A DNA stretch of 64,000 bases from Pontibacter korlensis (GCF_000973725.1 NZ_CP009621.1:1896501-1960500); one strand, 5' to 3'; positions 34,229-44,028 are shown, counted from the first letter of the stretch. Program-made: numbers and translations. Notes: generated by a model not told the origin, from the sequence alone.

Positions 34229-36145
34229 TTAGGGTATGATAAATCGTAAACTGAAAGTATAACCGCGTGGAGGCATAGCCCGGTAAGCCATCGTCTGGTA
34301 TTCGGCGTTTGTTACGTTGTCGGAACGTAACGTAAAATGCAGGGTGTTTTGCCCTAGCTGTAGTCTTCGGCTTAGTGCCAGGTGCAGGAGCGTGAAACTG
34401 TTGAGGCTGCTGGTTTCAGAATTGGTAGTGTAGCGCAAGCCGGTATAGTTAACGTTGCCGATCAGGCTCCACTTTCTGTAAGTAGCTTTTGTGGAGAATA
34501 AAGCCTTGTGCTGCGGTACATACATTAGCTGCTTTCCTTTGTCGCCACTGCCTTCATACACTTCAGCCTGCACCGACGAAGTATAGGTATAGCCAGCAGA
34601 GCTACGCAGCTTTAGTTCTGAGAAAGTAGCAGTAGCGGTGGTGCTAAACTCCAAGCCTTTGCTTTCTACCTTCTGTAAGTTGGTTGGGCGCCAGACGCCG
34701 GTACTGTTCGGAGCCCACTGTATCCAATCATCAATAAGCATATAGTAACCTGCCGCTTCTGTTTCTAGCAGCAGGTTGTTTTCTTGCACCAGCACGTGAC
34801 GCAGACCCAGCTCGTAGTTCCACCCTTGCTCCGGATGCAGATTAGGATTGCCTGCTCCTACCCAGAAGCGGTCGTTAAGTGTTGGCACGCGGTAGCTGCC
34901 ACTTACATTGCCCTTTAGCGATACCTGGTGCTGGTGGCTGTTAAAGAACTTCCAGTTAAAGCCCAGTGCTGGTGTAAGAGGAGGGTTGTATCCTTCTACC
35001 AATGCCTGGCGCAGGTTTAAGGTAAGTTGGAGTGGTTGTACAGGGTCGTAGCGGAACAGTGCAAACAGGGAGGCGCGGTTTTCATCTTGCTGCCCAGCGT
35101 AGCCATCGTTCGATGCTACAAAATGCTGCAGGTTTAAACCGCCCCTGAGGCTCCAGCGTTCGCCGTAGGTATATGTTTGCTCAGCCTGTAGCTGATAAGT
35201 GTCTACATTCGACTCTGAATTGGAGCTGATGTCGGTATAGTGTAGGTAGTCGTTAAAGTAGGCAACCTTTACGTCTGTCTGGCCTAGCTGGCTCTGGTGC
35301 TTGAGCTCTGTCATCAGGCGGAGACTTTTGTCTTGCTGCTGTGCATTGGCATAGGCAGAACCCATAGCAGGTTGGAGGTCTCGGTCCGAAAAAGTATACC
35401 AGCTATGTACAGCCACCTCCGTTCCCGGTGACAAGTGCCAGCTTAGGTCTTGGGTAAAGCCGTGCTGCTCCATCTGTGCATTTTCCTGGCGCACTTCCGG
35501 CGTACCAAAGCGGCTGAGATTTCTGTATTTAAAGTTGTTCTTGGCTAGGCTACCATAAGCGCTTAATCCATAGGAAAACTTTTTCGCCGTGTAGCCTACG
35601 CTGCCGCTGCCAAAATAGCGGCCAAAGCTTCCTGCTTCTAATTTCACATCGCCTCCAAAGCCTTCTGTGCTAAAGTTAGGGGAGTTCAGCAACACTGCTC
35701 CGCCAATAGCACCACTGCCATAGTTAGCTGCAGCAGAACCATGCTGTACTGCCACCTCACCAACTCCGCTTAAAGGAATAGTTGAAAAGTCTATCTGGCC
35801 TAAGGTAGCCGGAGCAATGTTAAGCCCATTCCAAAGTACAGCCGTTTGTGAAGCATTGGTGCCCCGAAACGCTACTGATGAAATGCCGCTTACACCGTAG
35901 CTCTTGAAGTAAATGGGAGAGCGTGCCTGCAGCGCTTCGGCAAGTGAACCAGAACTATAGGTGCTCAGGAAGGAACTGTCTACCTGTACTACACGACTGC
36001 CGGCAGCATATACTTCGGCGGGTTTGCCAAAAACCTCTACCGTACGCAGCTGGTGCCAAGTAGTATCCTGCTGTGCCATAGCCACAGTAGTAACACCGCC
36101 CAGGCAGGCGCAAAGCCATATTTTCAGAAGAGAGAATTTAGTCAA
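34229..36145 (-). CDS. btuB: BtuB-like TonB-dependent cobalamin receptor
   Basis: This 638-residue outer-membrane protein has a signal peptide (to VAMAQ), a TonB-box-like segment (LRTVEVFG), a plug domain (SLAEALQARSPIYFKSYG, SVAFRGTNASQTAVLWNGLN, AVQHGSAAANYGSGAIGGAV) and a long beta-barrel ending GYTFSLRFIIP. TonB receptors of this size without a carboxypeptidase-like N-terminal extension fit the BtuB/siderophore type rather than SusC. A cobalamin riboswitch in its leader identifies the ligand as B12 or a related corrinoid. The BtuG-like gene starts 23 bp downstream. No BtuFCD transporter is in the window. Confidence 0.9.
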   Translation of the reverse strand: MTKFSLLKIWLCACLGGVTTVAMAQQDTTWHQLRTVEVFGKPAEVYAAGSRVVQVDSSFLSTYSSGSLAEALQARSPIYFKSYGVSGISSVAFRGTNASQTAVLWNGLNIAPATLGQIDFSTIPLSGVGEVAVQHGSAAANYGSGAIGGAVLLNSPNFSTEGFGGDVKLEAGSFGRYFGSGSVGYTAKKFSYGLSAYGSLAKNNFKYRNLSRFGTPEVRQENAQMEQHGFTQDLSWHLSPGTEVAVHSWYTFSDRDLQPAMGSAYANAQQQDKSLRLMTELKHQSQLGQTDVKVAYFNDYLHYTDISSNSESNVDTYQLQAEQTYTYGERWSLRGGLNLQHFVASNDGYAGQQDENRASLFALFRYDPVQPLQLTLNLRQALVEGYNPPLTPALGFNWKFFNSHQHQVSLKGNVSGSYRVPTLNDRFWVGAGNPNLHPEQGWNYELGLRHVLVQENNLLLETEAAGYYMLIDDWIQWAPNSTGVWRPTNLQKVESKGLEFSTTATATFSELKLRSSAGYTYTSSVQAEVYEGSGDKGKQLMYVPQHKALFSTKATYRKWSLIGNVNYTGLRYTTNSETSSLNSFTLLHLALSRRLQLGQNTLHFTLRSDNVTNAEYQTMAYRAMPPRGYTFSLRFIIP

Positions 36146-36254
36146 AATACATACTGCTTACATCCCGAAGCATGCAACAGGTACAAAGGCGGTAACAGCA
36201 AGCGCAATTATTATAGCGGTGGCCGTGCAGCTTTTTACCCGAAAGCATACGACA

Positions 36255-36446
36255 AATCAGTGTCGGACTGGCAGGTCTCCTGGCTCTCTTCAGTTAGCCC
36301 GCCTTCCCACGCAGCGTGTGCTGCACAGTGGCCGTAGGGTATAGGCTAACCTTTTTGGTGAAGATGACAGTTGCGGGAACAGCGCAGGAGTTACACCTGC
36401 TTCCCTTTTAAGGCTACAACCACGGCAGTAGTTATGGCCACCAATC
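36255..36446 (-). promoter_or_regulatory. Cobalamin riboswitch
   Basis: On the minus strand the leader carries the conserved core of the cobalamin riboswitch. The segment complementary to 36367-36405 reads GGGAAGCAGG, then ACTCCTGCGCTG and CCCGCAACTGT, and the B12 box AGCCAGGAGACCTGCC is complementary to 36270-36285. The RNA folds in front of the btuB-like start at 36145. When B12 is bound, expression of the receptor operon should fall. The exact ends are estimates. Confidence 0.93.
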
Positions 36447-36452
36447 TGGGTG

Positions 36453-36460
36453 CAAAGGTA
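36453..36460 (-). promoter_or_regulatory. Promoter -7 box of the riboswitch-btuB operon
   Basis: On the minus strand TACCTTTG is an exact TAnnTTTG and lies just upstream of the riboswitch, so the transcript would start near 36446, at the 5' edge of the aptamer. Confidence 0.6.
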
Positions 36461-36569
36461 GGAACATTTATGCAATGTTGGTTAATCCTGTTCAGAACAT
36501 ATTACTGGGGCCTTCAACCGAACCTGCTCTGGTGCGTAACTCCAAGCACAAATTGACAAGAGCAGAACA

Positions 36570-37169
36570 TTGAAACTGACTAAACCTTTTTATACCCGAC
36601 CTAATGTAGTGCAAGTGGCACAGGAGTTATTGGGCAAGTATGTCTACACCTGCGTCGATGGCATACTTACAGGAGGAATGATTGTGGAAACAGAGGCTTA
36701 TGCCGGGGAAAATGACAGAGCTTGCCATGCCCACCTGAACCGTCGTACCTCCCGCACAGAAATCATGTATCATGAGGGAGGAGTCGCTTATGTATACCTG
36801 GTGTATGGCATTTACCACTTGTTTAATATCATCACCAACGAGAAAAATAAAGCAGATGCCGTATTGGTGCGTGCCATAGAACCAGAGGTAGGGGTAGAGG
36901 AGATGCTGCTGCGGCGGGGCATGGCAAGTGCAAAACCTAACCTTACAGCCGGGCCTGGGGTGCTTAGCATTGCTCTAGGCATAGATAAAAAGCTTTATGG
37001 TGCCGACCTGACTGGTAACACAATTTGGCTGGAGGATAAAGGTGTTACTGTGCCGGCCGAGGATATAGCCATTGGACCACGCATTGGCATAGACTATGCC
37101 GGTGAAGATGCGCTGCTGCCTTGGCGGTTTTGGCTGAAAGGGAGCAAGTGGGTAAGCAAAAAAAGATAA
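36570..37169 (+). CDS. mpg: DNA-3-methyladenine glycosylase (AAG/MPG family)
   Basis: This 199-residue enzyme removes alkylated purines from DNA in base-excision repair. Family motifs are clear: LLGKYV, GMIVETEAYAGENDRACHA (catalytic Glu), RTEIMYHEGGVAYVYLVYGIYHLFNIIT, VLVRAIEP and LTAGPGVLSIALGID. The start is TTG at 36570, giving the usual MKLTKPFYTRP N-terminus; no ATG is available nearby. It diverges from the riboswitch-btuB operon. Confidence 0.93.
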   Translation: MKLTKPFYTRPNVVQVAQELLGKYVYTCVDGILTGGMIVETEAYAGENDRACHAHLNRRTSRTEIMYHEGGVAYVYLVYGIYHLFNIITNEKNKADAVLVRAIEPEVGVEEMLLRRGMASAKPNLTAGPGVLSIALGIDKKLYGADLTGNTIWLEDKGVTVPAEDIAIGPRIGIDYAGEDALLPWRFWLKGSKWVSKKR

Positions 37170-37193
37170 CTTTGAGCTGGGATAAACAGCTTT

Positions 37194-37622
37194 CTAATTC
37201 TTCGCACTCAACTTATTGTCAACTGACCAATAACCTCCACCTCTAATCAGCAGGAATGTACTTCCCAACAACATCGACCAGTCTGTCCGGCTGGCATGTA
37301 GCATTTCCCAAACGCCATCGTTAGTTAAGATCTCCAGCTTAGTAGTAGCCAGGGCCGTGAGCATGATTATGATGAGAGGCATGCTTGCCAGGCGCGTAAA
37401 CAACCCGAGTAAAACCAGTGTGCCGCAGATAAATTCAAAAGAGCCCACGAAGGCACCCAAAAAATCAGGCGAGGGAAGGCCAATTCTCTCAAAGCGTCCT
37501 GCGCCTCGTGTTGCAGGAAATAAAAGCTTTTGAATGCCCTCCGATAAAAACACGACACCTACTATAAGCCGGATCAAGATGGTTGTTCTGGAGTTGTCGG
37601 TTTGGGTGATCTTCTGAAGCAT
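37194..37622 (-). CDS. DoxX-family membrane protein
   Basis: This 142-residue protein has four hydrophobic helices with the DoxX pattern (ILIRLIVGVVFLSEGIQKLLFP, GAFVGSFEFICGTLVLLGLFTRLAS, LIIIMLTALATTKL and SMLLGSTFLLIRGGGYWSVD). Family members act in quinone-linked or thiosulfate oxidation or as redox partners; the role here is unknown. Confidence 0.87.
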   Translation of the reverse strand: MLQKITQTDNSRTTILIRLIVGVVFLSEGIQKLLFPATRGAGRFERIGLPSPDFLGAFVGSFEFICGTLVLLGLFTRLASMPLIIIMLTALATTKLEILTNDGVWEMLHASRTDWSMLLGSTFLLIRGGGYWSVDNKLSAKN

Positions 37623-37699
37623 TGATTTGCTTGATGGTTCTAAGCCGCAAAGTACAGAGAATTGTTAAAAGCTATAACGGCACTAAGGATTACGAAAAT

Positions 37700-38200
37700 C
37701 TATAGATGATGCGTGCTCACATGTGGAGTGCTTGAAGTAGTGCCGATATGCTTATGCATAATGGTAACGCCTGTGTTGCCTACTAGCTTAGTATATACGC
37801 GCCAGCCCAGGTCATAGTAGAAGCTTACTCTGTCGGTGGCTACCAGGTATAAATCAGAAAAACCAATCTGCTGAGCGTGCTGCTCTAAGGCCTGGACCAG
37901 TAACTTGCCAACCCCCTGCATACGGTACTCAGGTGCTACATAGAGTGCGGCTAGCCAAGGCTTCAGTTCCGGGAGTGCCTCCACACCGTCGTCCTCTATC
38001 AGCAATACCGAACCTGCTGGTTTATCTCCTGATAAAGCCACTAGTGTAACCGGAAACGTTCCAGATTGTAGGTGCTCACGCAAAGGAGCCTTCACCACCT
38101 CTATGGTGTTGCCCGGCTTTTGCCACCACTGCTGGTATATCCAGTTGGCTACAGTGTTGAAGTGTTCAGGTGCTTCGTGCAGGTTCTTTATTGTAAACAT
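37700..38200 (-). CDS. GNAT-family N-acetyltransferase
   Basis: This 166-residue protein has the acetyl-CoA loop in LYVAPEYRMQGVGKLLVQALEQHA (R-x-x-G-x-G) and the C-terminal YLVATDRVSFYYDLGWRVY. Substrate unknown. It ends in a His-rich tail (MHKHIGTTSSTPHVSTHHL). Monocistronic. Confidence 0.9.
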   Translation of the reverse strand: MFTIKNLHEAPEHFNTVANWIYQQWWQKPGNTIEVVKAPLREHLQSGTFPVTLVALSGDKPAGSVLLIEDDGVEALPELKPWLAALYVAPEYRMQGVGKLLVQALEQHAQQIGFSDLYLVATDRVSFYYDLGWRVYTKLVGNTGVTIMHKHIGTTSSTPHVSTHHL

Positions 38201-38343
38201 CGCCTTAGCTTCTTTAGCTTATGTTTTACGGGTATTTTACAACCAGAAAGAAAAAGCAATATAATTATAAAAGCCTGCTAGGCAAAGAGGTGTATGTTAG
38301 CCTATTGATATTTTTTAGAACATGTAAGAGGTAGTATTAAAAG

Positions 38344-39495
38344 CTACTTAGCCGGGAAAAGAACCTTTAAAGCCTGTGGTATTCGCTTACCCCAGGCAGC
38401 TTCAAAATGCTTTGCCTGTGGGTCCTTTACCCAAGTATAGTTTTTGCTATCCCGGTAGCCTTTCTTTTGCAGAGCCCGCAGCATGTTATCTATACCTAGC
38501 TGCAATTGTTCCTCCAGCTCAATCCCACCATTGTCGATGTAGAAGTACAGGTCTTTCTTTTTGCCTTTATAAGCAAGTACGTCATCTACATAGTCTATTT
38601 GCTGAATTTTAAAGGCAGGCGACATGCAAATGGCTCTAGAGAAGACTTCCGGATGCTCCCAGGCCAGCATGAAAGCTATGGTACCTCCTGCCGAAGAACC
38701 GCCCGTAGCAGTGTACTTGCGGTCAGGCTTTGTGCGGTATGTGCTATCTACGAAAGGCTTTACAGTATTGACTACAAAATCCATGTATGCTGAGCCTTTA
38801 TCGCCAGGAGTATACTCCTGCATGCGATCTTCGTTATTGTTGATGCCGACAATAATGATTGGCTCTATCGCGCCTGCTCGTATCAGGCTATCGGCTGTTT
38901 CATCAATGCGCCAGTCTACTCCAAAAGAGCTGGTGCCAGGGTCGAAAAGGTTTTGCCCGTCATGCATGTAAAGTACAGGGTAGCGTTTTCGAGGGTCCTG
39001 GTCATAATTTGGCGGTAGCCATACGACCAAATCGCGGGCAGGTATAGTGTTGCCTGTTCCTAAATTTTGATGGTACCTAACCGTGCCTGTTACGCCTCCT
39101 TTTGCAGAAGGTGCTTTACCATCCCGCCAATGCTTTACCTGGTTTTTTACCTGCAGGCTACTCTCCACTTTAACCGTAAAGTTACCCAGAGGGGCTCCGG
39201 TACTGTCAGTGGCTTCATGCTCCCAGCTGCCCAGCGTATACTTATACTCCAGGTGCATAAGAGGCTCGCGCAGCACAATTTCCTTTTGCCAGCTAGTAGA
39301 GCTGGTTCGTTCCATCTCCACCTTTCCAGGATTCCAGTTGCCAAGCTCCGGAGCGTTGCCGGTAATATATACTTGGGCAGTATCGGGTAAGCCAGGTGTG
39401 TGCAGCACAAATGTTACTGTTTTACTGGATGGGACCTGTGCCGATGCTGTGAGTGCCAGTAGCAGTAAAAGCAGGAGCGGAGGGATGAACTTCAT
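38344..39495 (-). CDS. Secreted esterase with N-terminal CBM20-like domain
   Basis: This 383-residue protein has a Sec signal (MKFIPPLLLLLLLALTASAQ). A starch-binding-like CBM20 domain follows at about 25-120 (VTFVLHTPGLPDTAQVYITGNAPELGNW, LEYKYTLGSWEHEA), then a feruloyl-esterase/enterochelin-esterase type alpha/beta hydrolase (VLYMHDGQNLF, IIIVGINNNEDRMQEYTP and the nucleophile Ser in TGGSSAGG). The late His is probably in AKHFEAAW. It may deacylate carbohydrate or siderophore esters outside the cytoplasm; the substrate is not known. Confidence 0.88.
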   Translation of the reverse strand: MKFIPPLLLLLLLALTASAQVPSSKTVTFVLHTPGLPDTAQVYITGNAPELGNWNPGKVEMERTSSTSWQKEIVLREPLMHLEYKYTLGSWEHEATDSTGAPLGNFTVKVESSLQVKNQVKHWRDGKAPSAKGGVTGTVRYHQNLGTGNTIPARDLVVWLPPNYDQDPRKRYPVLYMHDGQNLFDPGTSSFGVDWRIDETADSLIRAGAIEPIIIVGINNNEDRMQEYTPGDKGSAYMDFVVNTVKPFVDSTYRTKPDRKYTATGGSSAGGTIAFMLAWEHPEVFSRAICMSPAFKIQQIDYVDDVLAYKGKKKDLYFYIDNGGIELEEQLQLGIDNMLRALQKKGYRDSKNYTWVKDPQAKHFEAAWGKRIPQALKVLFPAK

Positions 39496-39574
39496 AGTTA
39501 TAGTAAGGCTGACGAGGTGGAGACTGTGACGTGTTGAGTTAGTAAGTAAGGTAAGAAAATGACCAGCGTTCTTT

Positions 39575-39619
39575 AACGCAAAACAGCCACAGCATAAAGT
39601 GCTGCGGCTGTTTTGCGTT
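39575..39619. terminator. Long hairpin terminator
   Basis: Twenty-bp arms with a single A/C mismatch (39575-39594 and 39600-39619) flank a 5-nt loop. It ends the small-protein genes read leftwards and may also serve antisense transcripts. Confidence 0.8.
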
Positions 39620-39634
39620 ATGTGGTGTCAGAAA

Positions 39635-39823
39635 TTAGCTGTTAGACTTTTTACTCTCGCGGTCCTGCTCGTTGTCGGTGCGGTTTTGCGGAGTTTGTCT
39701 GCCGGTTAGCTTCGTATCGGTTACGTCGCGCTCCAGGCTATTTGAAATATCTTTTTTATTGCTGTTGCTCTTGTCTGTCAGGTCAGACTGCTGTTTCTTA
39801 TTTTTATCTTCCATTGTTTTCAT
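39635..39823 (-). CDS. Small hydrophilic disordered protein
   Basis: This product of up to 62 residues (MKTMEDKNKKQQSDLTDKSNS...) is almost wholly made of Lys, Asp, Glu, Ser, Asn, Gln and Thr. The second Met would give 59 residues. No hydrophobic core is seen, so it should be disordered. It is the last of three such genes in a row, followed by a terminator. Function unknown. Confidence 0.6.
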   Translation of the reverse strand: MKTMEDKNKKQQSDLTDKSNSNKKDISNSLERDVTDTKLTGRQTPQNRTDNEQDRESKKSNS

Positions 39824-39836
39824 AGGTTAAATTAAA

Positions 39837-40091
39837 CTATTCGCTTTTTTTACCAGCGGACTCAGAGCCAGCAGGAATGCTTTGCCAGCCTTTGCCTTGA
39901 GTAGGCTTGTTCTGGTTGCCCACTTTGGAGGCAGTTTGATTCTGGGCGTTCGGGTTGTTTGGATTGTTGTTGCTATTTCGAAGCGAGTTCTCAATAGCCA
40001 ACCTGTTTCCTTTTTTGCCCGCCTCAAACGATTTCTCAGGGTTGCTTGCAAAGCCATGGAACTCCAAGTTCTTGTTCTTTTCTCCTTTCAT
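39837..40091 (-). CDS. Small KGG-like hydrophilic protein
   Basis: This 84-residue protein begins MKGEKNKNLEFHGFASNPEKSF and contains a GFASNPEKSFEAGKKGNRLA segment, which resembles the KGG (stress-induced acidophilic repeat) motif found as GFAS-x-PEK...A-x-KGG in general-stress proteins. The rest is Asn/Gln-rich and disordered. Its start fits a typical small stress gene. Assignment to KGG is tentative. Confidence 0.65.
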   Translation of the reverse strand: MKGEKNKNLEFHGFASNPEKSFEAGKKGNRLAIENSLRNSNNNPNNPNAQNQTASKVGNQNKPTQGKGWQSIPAGSESAGKKSE

Positions 40092-40185
40092 CTGGTATAG
40101 AAGTTTTTAGGTGAAACATCAGGCCTTTTCGTAAGGCCGTTCTACAGTGTACGTCAGTTACTTTAGCATGTTTTGCGGCTGCCTC

Positions 40186-40401
40186 TTAGTACTTCTGGTC
40201 ACTGTTTTCTTCCACATCTTTACCTGTGCGGATGTTAGTAATGCCGCCACCGGTGCCGCTGATGGTAGGCGAGGTGGCATCGCTTTGGGAACTAGTAGCG
40301 CTGTTCTTGATCGATTTCCCTGGTTTCATGGTGCGGGATGTTTCATTCACATCCTGCTGCAATCTATCCTTCTGCTGATTCTTATCTTTTTCTTGTTTCA
40401 T
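40186..40401 (-). CDS. Small hydrophilic disordered protein
   Basis: This 71-residue protein (MKQEKDKNQQKDRLQQDVNETSRTMKPGKS...) is hydrophilic and low in complexity, with a Gly-rich GTGGGITN near the end. It is the first of three small genes read leftwards (39.6-40.4 kb), which may share a promoter. No family recognised. Confidence 0.6.
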   Translation of the reverse strand: MKQEKDKNQQKDRLQQDVNETSRTMKPGKSIKNSATSSQSDATSPTISGTGGGITNIRTGKDVEENSDQKY

Positions 40402-40508
40402 AGCTTATAGGTTAAAGTCAAAGTACGGCCGTGTGTAGCGGCCATACTATACTTTGTACGGGTTATCTATAGGCTAGTTGAGCAGGTAGGGTAAGGGGGT
40501 GGCAGAGG

Positions 40509-41696
40509 TTATGCCTTTTCGCAGAGCAGGACGATGGGCTTTTGGTGCATATCTGTGGTAAAGAACAGGTAAGTTTGGCCACCCTCTTTTATACCTGTTT
40601 TCTTGCGGATGTCAGCAACAGACTCAGGAAAGTTACGCACCGTTATATTGGCTTTTTTCTCAAGCAGCTGCTTTAGAAGTTCTTTCTTATTATAGCGGCT
40701 TATGCCCAGGCACCTAAAGCTTCGGCCCGGGAAGTGTGGCAATAGCTGTACTGAGGTATAGAGGTGGCTATTAGGGTGCAGCTTGCTCAAAGCCAGGTGC
40801 TGCCCCAGGTAGCGATATGCGCCGGCTTTAAGTATGGCAGCATTAGGTTCATATATAAACTCCCGCGGGTCATTATAAACAGGTGTGGCTGCTTCCTCTT
40901 GTGTACGGCTAAAAGTAAGCAGTTGCGGATTAGCCTGAGGCAGCAGGTTTACGGCCGTACGAGGCACATCAGCAGGAGCAGGAGCTTCCGGCTTTAGCAA
41001 GTATAGTACTTCCTTCACCTCGTTCTGCAGTGCTACCACCCATACTTGTTCCACGTGGCCCAGCTCTTGCAATGCCTGCTCTATGTCCAGCATAGGCGAT
41101 GTTTTTAAGAGTACAGCCTCGGCCTTTTGGAAGAGCAGGGGCAGGAGACGTAGCACATCTGGCTCACAATCCTGCAGCAGGTGAAGCTTTTGTTCATGGT
41201 TGCCTCGCCGGGCGGGGTCCAGGTACAGTATGTCAGCCTTTCCTTCAAAGCCGCTTAAAAACTCTTCGGCAGTAGTGTTTATACTTGTGATGTTCTCTGC
41301 ATCCAACAGACCAAAGTTATACTTCGCTATCTCCTGTAGTTCCTGGTTCTGTTCCACGTGTATCACCTGCGCAAAGCTGCGGGAAAAATAAAAGCAGTCT
41401 ACTCCAAAGCCTCCTGTTAGATCTACCAGCTGCTTACCTTTCACCAAACTGGCTTTATAAGCCGCCGTTATCTCTGACGAGCTCTGCTCCACCGACAGTG
41501 CCACCGGAAACACGACCTGCGGATTCTCTACCCATGTTGGCAGCTTTTGTGCCGCCTTTTGCCGGGCTTTTATCTGCAGCACCAACTCCTGCACCGGCAG
41601 GTTAGGGTATCGCTGTGCCTGCAGCATTAGTTGGGCCACATCATGTTTCTGGTGCTCAAGTATAAATTCTTGTTCTTCGGTGGTGAAAATCCGCAT
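40509..41696 (-). CDS. THUMP-like/PG_1098-type class I SAM-dependent methyltransferase
   Basis: This 395-residue protein has an N-terminal helical region and a Rossmann methyltransferase core with VDLTGGFGVDCFYFSR (SAM motif I) at about 91-106, HVEQNQEL (acidic ribose loop), and DILYLDPARRG (motif IV). A ferredoxin-like domain and a C-terminal THUMP-like domain follow (FRCLGISRYNKKELLKQLLEKKANITVRNFPES). The architecture matches the Bacteroidota PG_1098 family, probably an RNA methyltransferase. The target base is not known. It diverges from the DUF4397 gene across a perfect inverted repeat. Confidence 0.87.
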   Translation of the reverse strand: MRIFTTEEQEFILEHQKHDVAQLMLQAQRYPNLPVQELVLQIKARQKAAQKLPTWVENPQVVFPVALSVEQSSSEITAAYKASLVKGKQLVDLTGGFGVDCFYFSRSFAQVIHVEQNQELQEIAKYNFGLLDAENITSINTTAEEFLSGFEGKADILYLDPARRGNHEQKLHLLQDCEPDVLRLLPLLFQKAEAVLLKTSPMLDIEQALQELGHVEQVWVVALQNEVKEVLYLLKPEAPAPADVPRTAVNLLPQANPQLLTFSRTQEEAATPVYNDPREFIYEPNAAILKAGAYRYLGQHLALSKLHPNSHLYTSVQLLPHFPGRSFRCLGISRYNKKELLKQLLEKKANITVRNFPESVADIRKKTGIKEGGQTYLFFTTDMHQKPIVLLCEKA

Positions 41697-41744
41697 GGTG
41701 CCTCTAATTCTATACTTCTGGCAAAGATACTCAATATAAGATAG

Positions 41745-41806
41745 TGACCTGCTTCAGTTTTGTCTAACGTTTTTAAATAAAAATTAAACAAAACTGAAGC
41801 AGGTCA
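41745..41806. repeat. Perfect 19-bp inverted repeat between divergent genes
   Basis: The arms 41745-41763 and 41788-41806 are exact reverse complements separated by 24 bp of A+T-rich DNA. It lies 48 bp from the methyltransferase start and 32 bp from the DUF4397 start, so it is placed to act on both divergent promoters or as a leader hairpin. Confidence 0.85.
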
Positions 41807-41838
41807 ATTTAATAGAATATCAAAACATATTTAATTTA

Positions 41839-42542
41839 ATGAGGAAGGCTATGAAGAACTGGATGAAACTGATGCTGTTAACTGTACTGCCAACAGTATT
41901 TTTGGCAAGCTGCGATGATGACGATGATGACCTGGACCTGACCGATCAGGCAAATGTAATGATAGTACATGCTTCCCCAGACGCTCCTGGCATAGATCTT
42001 TATGTAGATGATGCGAAAGTGAATAATGCTGCTCTAAATTATCTGGACAACATAGGTTACTTGAATGTGGAGGCTGGTAACCGTAACTTTAAAGTAACTG
42101 CTGCTGGTACCGGTACAGGTAGTCCGGTTATAAATGCCGATGTGAATCTGATAGAAGATATGAGCTACACTATTTTTGCTGCCGACATCTGAGTGAGATT
42201 GCTCCGGTGGTGCTGATGGATGACCTGACAGCTCCTGCCAGTGGGAAAGCACATGTTCGCTTTGTGCACTTATCGCCAGACGCTCCTAATGTAGATGTGG
42301 TTGTGCAGGGAGGCCCAGTTCTTTTTTCTGATATGGAGTTTAAAGAGGCCTCAGCTTTTACTCCTGTGGATGCAGGCAGTTACACTGTGGAGGTGCAGCC
42401 CGTTAACTCTGACGATGCTGCTGTTTCTGCCACTTTAAACCTGCAGTCTGGTAAAATCTATACTGTATTTGCCAGAGGCTTCCTCAGCCCTCCATCAGGT
42501 AACATGAACATGCTTGGTGCGGAAGTGATAGAGAATAACTAA
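41839..42542 (+). pseudogene. DUF4397 surface lipoprotein gene with a -1 frameshift
   Basis: The first frame (41839-42192) encodes a lipoprotein signal (VLPTVFLASC followed by six Asp) and the first DUF4397 half (MIVHASPDAPGIDLYVDDAKV). It stops at TGA just after YTIFAAD. From about 42189 the +1 frame continues without a gap with LSEIAPVVLMDDLTAPASGKAHVRFVHLSPDAP and the second half, to 42542. The two frames fit together if one base is missing near 42187-42188. The intact protein would have about 234 residues. No homopolymer is present at the site. It is a recent frameshift or a sequencing error; each half could also be made separately. Function of DUF4397 is unknown. Confidence 0.85.
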
Positions 42543-42639
42543 GCACCTCCTTTACTACAGATAGTTACGGCGCTTGCTACTTATTGGCAGGCGCCGTTCT
42601 TATTTACACTGCTGTAGAACTGCTTCAGACCCAGTAATG

Positions 42640-42670
42640 TTGATGAAGCGCAACAATTTTTGTAATTTTG
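42640..42670 (+). promoter_or_regulatory. ahcY promoter
   Basis: TTG (42640-42642) and TAATTTTG (42663-42670) are separated by 20 nt and match the Bacteroidota promoter. The start codon is 27 bp downstream. Confidence 0.65.
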
Positions 42671-42696
42671 TGTTTTCATTTGAAAGAGCAATAAAT

Positions 42697-44004
<1,308 letters not shown>

Positions 44005-44028
44005 TATCTGTTAGCCATAAAACTATAG

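Noticed and set aside
36255..36446. Antisense open frames over the riboswitch (short frames on both strands)
   Set aside because: The conserved cobalamin aptamer core and B12 box explain the sequence; the frames have no features.
39827..40057. Alternate frame of 76 codons over the KGG-like gene
   Set aside because: It is the shadow of the gene at 39837-40091, which has a proper start and a recognisable motif.
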